From positions 47,089,174 to 47,153,173 of the forward strand of contig OZ025250.1 of NCBI GenBank assembly GCA_964019135.1: DNA of 64,000 nucleotides. The letters are read 5' to 3'. This DNA is from Arenicola marina (taxonomy: Eukaryota; Annelida; Polychaeta; Arenicolidae). The notes beneath the pieces are model-generated. The model was not told the DNA's origin, searched no databases, and worked only from the letters and a program-made list of their open reading frames with translations. Shown one piece after another: positions 61,464 through 64,000 of this stretch; within the stretch, counting starts at the first letter, position 1; each line of letters starts with the position of its first letter. Both the position numbers and the translations under genes were made by a program.

Positions 61464-62317
61464 AGCGATAAAGGGAGAGGCCCAGAGCAGAAACCACGAA
61501 CACAGCGGGAAACAAAGAGGGTAAGAGATCGGAAAACAGGGAAGAGAACAATGTTGGAAGCAGTGAGAGCAACACCGCGGGAAACAGGGAGGGGACCAGC
61601 TAGGATGGAAACAGCGGGAGGACAGCGGAGCAGGAAACAGGAAGAGATATACGGCGGTAAACGGAGAGGAGAGCGGAGCGGAAAACCGGATGGTGGGACG
61701 AACAGTGCGAGAACAGAAAAGGGGTCCCATGCAATGACGTGTGAGGGAAAGGACCGAGCCAAGAAACAGGCAGCAAAATACTGCGGGGCACAGCGAGGTT
61801 AACAGAGCGGGAAGCACCGAGGGAAGGAGGTTGGGAAGCGGGGACGAGAACAGTGTTGGAAGCAGTGAGGGGAATCCTGCAGTAAACAGGGAGGGAACCA
61901 GGGAGAGAAACAGAGAGGGGAGCGGAGCAGGACACAGGGAATGGGAACAGGAAGGGAAACAGCGAGGAGAGCGGAGCGGGAAACAGGGCAGGGGGCAGAG
62001 CAGGAAACACGGGAGGGGCAGGGGGTGAAACATGTGGGGGGGGGGGGGGGGTGAGGCAGCGGAGGGGGGAAGGGGGCAGAACGGGAAAAGGGGACAGGCA
62101 CAAACTGGGAAACGAGGAGGGTAACAGTGCGAAAAACAGAGCGGGGGGTGCTGGGTTTGGGGAAATGGGGGGGGGGGCAAAGCATAGAGTGGAGTAGTCC
62201 GGAAACCAGGAACGGAAAAAGAGCGGGAAACAATGGGAGAGAAACTGTGACGGGAACCGAGGGTAGGGGACATGGTTGGAACGATGGAGGTGAGCAGAGA
62301 GACTCACATGGAGAGAA
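61464..62317. repeat. Diverged A/G-rich GGGAAACAGGGAGGGG-type repeat
   Basis: Imperfect GCGGGAAACAGGGAGGGGAC-like motifs at irregular spacing, with G-runs at 62,036-62,051 and 62,168-62,177. It resembles an old, decayed part of the neighbouring families. Long open frames here on both strands (for example 505 codons on minus) arise from composition. Confidence 0.7.
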
Positions 62318-63270
62318 AGGAACAGAGCGGCGAACAGAGAGGGCAAACGGAGCGGCAAACAGAGAGGGCAAAAAGAGCGGCAAAAATGGTGGTAACAAAG
62401 CGATGAACAGAGAGAGCAAACAGAGTGGGTAAGCCGAGCGGAGAACAGAGCGGCGAACATAAAGGGGGAAACAGGGCGGCAAAAATGGTGGTAACAGAGC
62501 GGTGAACAGAGAGGGTAAGCAGAGCGGAGAACAGAGCGGCGAACATAGATGACACACAGAGCGGTGAACAGAGAGGGCAAACAGAGCGGCGAACAAAGAA
62601 GGCAAACAGAGGGGTCAACAGAGAGGGCGAACAGAGAAGCGAACAGAGGGCAAACAAAGGGTTCAACAGAGAGGGCAAACAGAGCGGCGAACAGAGAGGG
62701 CCAACAGAGAGGGCAAACAGAGGGGCGAACAGAGAGGGCAAACAGAGCGGCAAACAGAGAGGGCAAACAGAGCGGCCAACAGAGAGGGCAAACAGAGCGG
62801 CGAACAAAGAGGGCAAACAGAGGGGTCAACAGAGAGGGCGAACAGAGAAGACAAACAGAGCGGCGAACAGAGGGGCGAACAGAGAGGGCAAACAGAGCGG
62901 CAAACAGAGAGGGCAAACAGAGCTCCGAACAGAGAGGGCAAACAGAGCGGCAAAACAGTGAGGGCAGACAGAGCGGCGAACAGAGAGGGCAGACAGAGCG
63001 GCGAACAGAGAGGGCTAACAGAGCGGCAAACAGAGAGGGCAGACAGAGCGGCGAACAGAGAGGGCAGACAGAGCGGCGAACAGAGAGGGCAGACAGAGCG
63101 GTGAACAGAGAGGGCAAACAGAGCGGCGAACAGAGAGGGCAAACAGAGCGGCGAACGGAGAGGGCAAACAGAGCGGCGAACAGAGAGGGCAGACAGAGCG
63201 GCGAACAGAGAGGGCAAACAGAGCCCCGAACAGAGGGGCAAACAGAGCGGCGAACAGAGAGGCTAAGCAG
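62318..63270. repeat. 25-bp satellite, block 2
   Basis: GCGAACAGAGAGGGCARACA followed by GAGCG repeats about 35 times. The landmark GCGAA falls at 63,126, 63,151 and 63,176. A 99-bp local duplication (CGGCAAAAATGGTGGTAAC at 62,378 and 62,477) lies at its left end. Since 25 is not a multiple of 3, all three phases are read in turn. None contains a stop, which explains the 246-codon frame on + (NREGKQSGEQRGQTERR-like) and frames on -. Confidence 0.92.
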
Positions 63271-64000
63271 AGCGGTGATACAAACATGACGGTAGGGGGG
63301 CAGGGCCTGAACGATGGAGGTGAGCAGAGGCTCACAGGGGGGGGGGGAGATGGAGGTGAGCAGAGAGGTTCACCAGGCGGGGGGGGGGGGGGCAGAACCG
63401 AAACGATGGAGGTGAGCAGAGAGGCTTACAGGGGGCGGGCTGAACGATAGAGGCGAGCAGGCCTCCCGTTGGCTGGGAGGGGCCTGAACGATGGAGGTGA
63501 GCAGAGAGGTTCACACGGGGGGCCGAGCCTGTATGATGGTGCTGAGCAGAGAGGCTTACAGGGGAGGGGGGGGCAAGGTCTGAATAATGGAAGTGAGTAC
63601 AGACGCTCACCGGGGTGGGGGGCAGGGCCTGATCGATGGAGGTAAACAGAGGCTCACGGGGGATGAGGAGGCAGGGTCTGAACGATGGAGGCGAGAAGGG
63701 AGGCTCACAAGGGGAACAGGGTCTGAACAATGGAGGCTCCCAGAGAGGCTCCCAGAGGGGGGGGGGGCAGGGCCTGAACGATGGAGATGAGTAGAGAGCC
63801 TCACAGGTAGGGGGGCAGGGCCTGAATAATTGTAGAGAGGTTCACCCGGCGAGGGGGGGGTGTTGAACGATGGAGGTGAGCAGAGAGGCTCCCAGAGGGG
63901 GGGGAGGGGCATGGCCTGAACAATTGAGAAGAGCAGAGAGGCTCACAGGGGGGCGGGCTGGGCCTGAATAATTGTAGAGAGGTTCACCAGGCGAGTGGGG
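63271..64000. repeat. About 45-50-bp satellite with poly-G tract, running off the window
   Basis: The unit is GGGCAGGGCCTGAACGATGG followed by AGGTGAGCAGAGAGGCTCAC and a G-run of 4-13. About fifteen units occur, with variants (GAATAATTGTAGAGAGG, GAACAATGGAGGCTCC). The array continues past base 64,000. Confidence 0.9.

Overview
This is a eukaryotic window and almost certainly metazoan nuclear DNA. It has no operons and few real genes. It contains LINE-type (non-LTR) retrotransposon relics, one intron-containing beta-propeller gene fragment and very large tandem-repeat arrays. The LINE style, AT-rich spacers and G/C homopolymer-rich intergenic DNA suggest a marine invertebrate (decapod crustacean or mollusc). 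That is an impression, not a demonstrated identity.

Layout. (1) Positions 1-44,611 are one uninterrupted, CpG-dense minisatellite of 30-bp and 34-bp monomers, already in progress at base 1. It is organised into nested higher-order repeats of about 0.7, 0.85, 1.15, 2.6, 3.1 and 3.5 kb, plus a 12.5-kb-offset duplication. The last ~10 kb is visibly more diverged. (2) 44,613-44,864 is an 18-bp minisatellite, followed by a possible LTR-end/primer-binding-site relic. (3) 45.0-47.2 kb is mostly single-copy AT-rich DNA with five copies of a 55-bp repeat. (4) 47,246-48,335 is a 14-bp satellite abutting a broken LINE reverse transcriptase (minus strand, 48,337-49,330). (5) About 49.37-53.63 kb is a tandem array of a 1.77-kb unit carrying a hairpin/palindrome. 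(6) 54.37-54.94 kb is a second, 5'-truncated LINE 3' end. (7) 56,045-56,970 (minus) is an NHL-type beta-propeller exon pair, with a 30-bp tandem repeat sitting exactly where the reading frame changes. (8) 57.6-64.0 kb is a polypurine satellite territory made of four related repeat families (about 72-80, 25, 48 and 48 bp).

The only plausible host gene is the propeller gene. Its upstream intron(s) or 5' flank, read on the minus strand, would run into the polypurine territory. The long open frames in the arrays (up to 979 codons) arise from base composition and repeat period and are not annotated as genes. I found no convincing tRNA, rRNA, CRISPR or bacterial-type feature, and no multi-gene system. 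The unusual biology here is the repeat architecture.
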